Source: Anaerolineae bacterium
GTDB taxonomy: Bacteria; Chloroflexota; Anaerolineae; 4572-78; J111
Reading direction: 5' to 3'
Assembly: GCA_022071955.1 (NCBI GenBank)
Contig: JAJVIM010000015.1
Span: 1-64,000 of the forward strand
Length of the DNA: 64,000 bases
Part shown: positions 61,183 through 64,000 of the stretch, in pieces
How the letters are laid out: the number at the start of each line of letters is the position of its first letter
How positions within the stretch are numbered: the first letter of the stretch is position 1
Notes under the pieces: model-generated
Told to the model about the DNA's origin: nothing
The model's database searches: none
The model's input: the letters and a program-made list of their open reading frames with translations, nothing else
Made by a program: the position numbers and the translations under genes

Positions 61183-61202
61183 TGTTTTTTCTCCTTTGAA
61201 AA

Positions 61203-61484
61203 TAGGGGTCAGGAGTCAGGAATTAGGGGTTAGGCGATTCCTGCCCCAGGCTCTTAAAATTTTGCGATCGGAGTTCAAAACTACAGTTTTGGGGCTCCTT
61301 ATTTTTATTGTTCGTTGCGCTGCCGCGGGCTGAGTCCGTTTCCTTTGAAAATAAACGAATCTGCGAATCAGTGAGTCGGCGAATGCAGGGGCGCTTCGCG
61401 AAGCGCCCTTACCCAATTTTCACCCGTACTGCGCTGACTCGTTCTCTCGTTACTCGCCACCCGCTATTCGTTATTCGCACTCAC
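61203..61484. repeat. Several phased repeat arrays and a 20-bp palindrome between acoA and acoX
   Basis: TAGGGGT, CAGGAGT, CAGGAAT, TAGGGGT, TAGGCGA (61203-61237); octamers GAATCTGC, GAATCAGT, GAGTCGGC, GAATGCAG (61357-61388); a perfect palindrome GGGCGCTTCGCGAAGCGCCC (61389-61408); heptamers CTCGTTA, CTCGCCA, CCCGCTA, TTCGTTA, TTCGCAC (61446-61480), complementary in style to the octamers. No gene; it extends slightly into the 3' end of the AcoX-like gene. Confidence 0.8.
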
Positions 61485-62477
61485 CTCCTTTCCCGTCACA
61501 AACACCCCGGCCCGGCTGGCCGCCGCCAGCGCCGCTGCCACATTAACCACGTGCGGCCCGTTTTGGCTCAAACCAATCTCGATGCGCTCCCCCGGTTTGA
61601 TGGGCAGTTCGCGCTCGCCGTCCAGCGCCAGCACCGCCGGCGCGTGGTTGAGCGTGTCCCGCTCGCCAACGTGGAGCCAGCGCCACGATTGAATCGACAA
61701 TCGGGTGACCAGTCCCGGTGCGATGGGGGCCAAAATTTGCTGGCCGCCCGGTCCCAACTCCAGCCACATACCCTGCTCACCATTGGTCGGCGCGGTGGGC
61801 AAATAGCCGCCAATCGCCGAGGCGCCGATGGTGCCGGGATGCGGCGCGCTGAGCACCACCGCCTTTATTTTGGCCGGGTCCCACATGGCCCCGCTGCCGG
61901 CAAAGCGCTCGGCGTAGGCCACCACGTCAACCAGGGCAAAATCGATGAACGTGTCATCGCGGTACACGTCGAGCCGCCGGGCCAGCCGTACCCCGGCCTC
62001 GCGCACGCCGGGCACGCGCCGGGCCACCACCGCCGCGGCCAGCCCGGCCAGCGTGCCTTCAATCATCACCGGGAAGGCGTTGTTGGTGCCGGTAGAAATG
62101 GGCACCAGCGGCACGTAGCCGCAGCCTTTGGCCACGGCCCGGTTGGTGCCGTCGCCGCCCAGAGTCACAATGCAGCCTACACCGGCTTCGGCCATTAATC
62201 GCGCGGCGCGGGTTGAGTCATCGGCCTTGTTTTTGAGCGGAAAATCCAGCAGCTCCACTGCCAGCCTGATTTTGGCCCGGTCGCGGGCGTGGCGGGCCAG
62301 CCCCGCAATATCGGGCATGGCCAGCACGCGCTCAGTGCCCAGCGCGTCAAGCCCCAGCAGCACCCGCTCGATGATGTTGATTTTTTCGTTGTTATCAAAC
62401 ACAGAGCCGTGGGCCACCAGCCGCCGAATGTCTTTGCCGGAGGCCGGATTGGCGATAATGCCAACGGCGGCGCTCAC
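61464..62477 (-). CDS. acoX: AcoX-like NAD-kinase-fold protein
   Basis: 337 residues. NAD-kinase/diacylglycerol-kinase fold: IANPASGKDIRRLVAHGSVF at the start and the nucleotide motif VTLGGDGTNRAVAKG near residues 104-118, followed by PISTGTNNAFP. These and the length match the AcoX family found in acetoin dehydrogenase operons; its function is unproven, possibly linked to an NAD-derived metabolite. Its start overlaps the stop of the IclR gene (ATGA) and it precedes acoA by about 280 bp of repeats, so it may be co-transcribed with either. Confidence 0.88.
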   Translation of the reverse strand: MSAAVGIIANPASGKDIRRLVAHGSVFDNNEKINIIERVLLGLDALGTERVLAMPDIAGLARHARDRAKIRLAVELLDFPLKNKADDSTRAARLMAEAGVGCIVTLGGDGTNRAVAKGCGYVPLVPISTGTNNAFPVMIEGTLAGLAAAVVARRVPGVREAGVRLARRLDVYRDDTFIDFALVDVVAYAERFAGSGAMWDPAKIKAVVLSAPHPGTIGASAIGGYLPTAPTNGEQGMWLELGPGGQQILAPIAPGLVTRLSIQSWRWLHVGERDTLNHAPAVLALDGERELPIKPGERIEIGLSQNGPHVVNVAAALAAASRAGVFVTGKEVSANNE

Positions 62478-63370
62478 CGGCTGCCTCCGCCGGGGCCGGC
62501 GTAGCCCAAAACCCGCAGCGTGCGCGAGGCGGCGTCGGCTACCTGTTTAACTTTGCTCACCAACTGCTGGCGGTTGCCATTGTTGGCCCGGCTAATCGGC
62601 AGCGAAATAGCAATTGAGGCGGCAATATGGCCGTGCGTGTCAAATATCGGCGCGCCCAGGCAGTGAACTTCCAACATAAATTCTTCCAGGTCGATGGAAT
62701 AGCCATCGCGGCGCACCGCAACCAGCGACGCTCGCAGGGTGGGCAGGTGGGTAACGGTGTTGGTGGTAAACGCCGGCAGCGGTCGCCCCTGAAAATAGGT
62801 ATCAAATTGGGCCTCGTCCATAAACGCCAGCACAGCTTTGCCCAGGGCGCTGGCGTGGTTGGAGCCAATATCGCCAATGGTCAGCGATTTGACCCGCACC
62901 GTTTGCGGCGCTTCAACTATGGCCGACAGGGTGATTTCGCGGCCATCCCACACCGACAGATAGGCGGTTTCGCGGGTCAGCTCTTGTAGCGTTTCAACGT
63001 GGGGGGTGAGGTGTCGCACCAGTTGAGCCGGTGGTAGCTGGCCGAATATCGCGTAGCCAACTTTGCCGCTCAGCCGGAACAGTAGCGTATCGGGGTCTTT
63101 GATAACGTAGCCTTCGTGTTCCAGGGTATTGAGCAGGTGGTAGCTGGTACTGAGATTGAGCCGGAGCTTTAAACTGATCTGTTTGGCGTTGAGTCCGTGG
63201 GGGTGCCGCCCCAGCGTTTCCAGTATTCGCAGGGCACGCTGAACGGAACCAATCAGGTCGCTTTTGGGTGATTTTGTAACGGATGATGGCAGGGGTTGTT
63301 GCTGAAGCGCGATAGTTAACACCTCCTTTGCTGTTAAATCTAATCGGGTGGGTTGTGCCAAAATGCACAA
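62474..63370 (-). CDS. IclR-family transcriptional regulator
   Basis: Up to 298 residues from TTG 63370. Winged-helix domain SVQRALRILETLGRHPHGLNAKQISLKLRLNLSTSYHLLNTLEHEG (given in parts: recognition region LSTSYHLLNTLE), then the effector domain with AYLSVWDGREITLSAIVE, SNHASALGKAVLAF and the closing GHIAASIAISLP. The start is uncertain: a perfect AAAGGAGG (63322-63329) lies inside the 5' part of this frame with no ATG, GTG or TTG at the right distance, only ATC. It probably controls the aco-type genes downstream. Two matching palindromes lie just upstream (63375, 63445). Confidence 0.88.
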   Translation of the reverse strand: MCILAQPTRLDLTAKEVLTIALQQQPLPSSVTKSPKSDLIGSVQRALRILETLGRHPHGLNAKQISLKLRLNLSTSYHLLNTLEHEGYVIKDPDTLLFRLSGKVGYAIFGQLPPAQLVRHLTPHVETLQELTRETAYLSVWDGREITLSAIVEAPQTVRVKSLTIGDIGSNHASALGKAVLAFMDEAQFDTYFQGRPLPAFTTNTVTHLPTLRASLVAVRRDGYSIDLEEFMLEVHCLGAPIFDTHGHIAASIAISLPISRANNGNRQQLVSKVKQVADAASRTLRVLGYAGPGGGSR

Positions 63371-63374
63371 GATT

Positions 63375-63389
63375 TTTCAAATGGTGAAA
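63375..63389. promoter_or_regulatory. Candidate IclR operator 1
   Basis: TTTCAAATGGTGAAA: arms TTTCA and TGAAA around a 5-bp centre, 4 bp upstream of the longest IclR start. Matches the second site at 63445. Confidence 0.5.
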
Positions 63390-63444
63390 TAATGAAGCGG
63401 TAACAGAAATTGTAGACGGCAAGGATAGCTAATACAAGAGAAGA

Positions 63445-63461
63445 TTTTCAAATAATGAAAA
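63445..63461. promoter_or_regulatory. Candidate IclR operator 2
   Basis: TTTTCAAATAATGAAAA: perfect 6-bp arms with a 5-bp centre, same core as the site at 63375. Lies in the divergent gap between the IclR gene and the DUF2892 gene, 70 bp (centre to centre about 71) from site 1. Confidence 0.55.
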
Positions 63462-63566
63462 GCCAGTTTTCACAGAAGCGCGTTCCGGGGAGCAATTTTG
63501 TAACCTGGCGGGCGTTTTTGCATCTAACATAGTAAAACCATTTGTAACTTTTAAGGAGATGACAGG

Positions 63567-63767
63567 ATGTTCGCAGCAAATGAAGGTACTATTGATCGGG
63601 TGGTGCGGATTATCGTTGGGCTGGTGTTGGTTGGGCTGGGCTTTTTCAGCATTTCCGGAGCGGTCGGCGTTATTGTCGGGATTTTGGGCCTGATATTGTT
63701 GGTCACCGGGGCAATCGGCTGGTGCCCGTTGTACATGCCGTTCAAAATCAACACGCGGAAGTCGTAA
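63567..63767 (+). CDS. DUF2892-family small membrane protein
   Basis: 66 residues with AAGGAG upstream of ATG 63567. Two hydrophobic segments (VVRIIVGLVLVGLGFFSIS and VGVIVGILGLILLVTGAIG) separated by a short turn, then the conserved WCPLYMPF ending. This is the YgaP-type inner-membrane domain (DUF2892), often linked to sulfur or thiol chemistry. The thioredoxin gene starts 4 bp after its stop, so the two are co-translated, which supports a thiol-related role. Confidence 0.87.
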   Translation: MFAANEGTIDRVVRIIVGLVLVGLGFFSISGAVGVIVGILGLILLVTGAIGWCPLYMPFKINTRKS

Positions 63768-63770
63768 TCC

Positions 63771-64000
63771 GTGGTTGCCGAAGTCAACGCAAAAAATTTT
63801 GCTACCAGGGTGCTCAAAGCCAAACAGCCGGTTTTGGTAGAAGTTTGGGCGCCCTGGTGCGGGCCGTGCCGGGCCATGGCCCCCGTGCTGGAAAATGTAG
63901 CCCGCGAATTTTCTGGCACGGCTCAAGTTGTCAAGCTTAATGCCGATAATAATCCTGAGTTAGTTCGGCAGTACAAGGTGATGGGTATTCCCACGCTGCT
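63771..64000 (+). CDS. Thioredoxin, 3' partial (cut by window end)
   Basis: GTG start at 63771, four bases after the DUF2892 stop; 76 codons visible. Thioredoxin fold with the active site [16 protein letters not shown] (CGPC, residues near 34-37), then [20 protein letters not shown] and the cis-proline region IPTLL at the window edge. Reduces disulfides in the cytoplasm, as no signal peptide precedes it. Cysteines, not selenocysteine, are encoded in the active site despite the selC gene nearby. Confidence 0.9.
   Translation, partial: MVAEVNAKNFATRVLKAKQPVLVEVWAPWCGPCRAMAPVLENVAREFSGTAQVVKLNADNNPELVRQYKVMGIPTL

Noticed and set aside
47312..61484. Phased repeats considered as a CRISPR array
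   Set aside because: Units are 7-9 nt, directly adjacent and without unique spacers of constant length; no cas genes are present.
63771..64000. Possible selenoprotein because selC is nearby
   Set aside because: The thioredoxin active site reads WCGPC with ordinary cysteine codons and no in-frame TGA was found in it or in the other genes of the window.

Overview
The window reads like a chromosomal segment of a Chloroflexota bacterium (Anaerolineae-like; an inference from gene content, not a computed placement). Pointers are a class I T-box riboswitch, an LLM/F420-type oxidoreductase, NMT1-type solute-binding proteins, a fused homocysteine methyltransferase/methylenetetrahydrofolate reductase, an IleRS with a divergent class I signature, an acetoin/pyruvate-dehydrogenase cluster and no outer-membrane lipid A genes. 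No transposase, integrase or CRISPR array was seen.

Layout. (1) 1-5.0 kb, plus strand: a reductive-pyrimidine/hydantoin catabolic cluster: an unusual double solute-binding protein (5' end outside the window), a nitrilase-family carbamoyl amidohydrolase, an LLM flavin oxidoreductase and a dihydropyrimidinase/hydantoinase. (2) 5.1-35.9 kb, all minus strand: a 31-kb extracellular polysaccharide locus with two complete Wzm/Wzt ABC exporters, three GT4 and ten GT2-type proteins, two DegT aminotransferases, two tandem FdtA-type ketoisomerases, a FemAB/GNAT-like acyltransferase, a pyruvyltransferase-like protein, a PP-loop ATPase and an asparagine-synthase-like protein. Eight GT2 proteins share a C-terminal helical module; two of these carry an aminoglycoside-phosphotransferase-like kinase as a third domain. 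Much of this locus looks more AT-rich than its flanks. (3) 36-48.4 kb, mostly plus strand: an orphan proline-rich protein, the HMT-MTHFR fusion, a double DinB protein, GNAT, arginase-like and DUF2156-like proteins, a sugar-type ABC importer coupled to an adenosine deaminase, a VOC protein and an O-methyltransferase. (4) 48.6-55.8 kb, minus strand: an isoleucine-type T-box leader, amino-acid permease with Usp domains, AlaX editing protein and IleRS. (5) A selenocysteine tRNA (selC) at 55.8 kb. (6) 56.0-63.4 kb, minus strand: IclR regulator, AcoX-like protein, E1alpha, E1beta, E2 and E3 of a 2-oxoacid/acetoin dehydrogenase complex. (7) A DUF2892 membrane protein and a thioredoxin cut by the window end.

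How it fits together: the polysaccharide locus makes nucleotide-activated amino-deoxy sugars, assembles chains with many related glycosyltransferases and exports them by two ABC systems whose promoters share a conserved core. The ileS region appears to be controlled by uncharged tRNA-Ile. The dehydrogenase genes follow an IclR gene flanked by two near-identical palindromes.

The most unusual structural theme is non-coding: many intergenic gaps hold short direct repeats phased at 7 nt (sometimes 8 or 9), often followed by complementary repeats that would fold back on them. The unit sequence differs from site to site but the architecture recurs. One such element lies in frame inside ileS and one lies inside the T-box leader.
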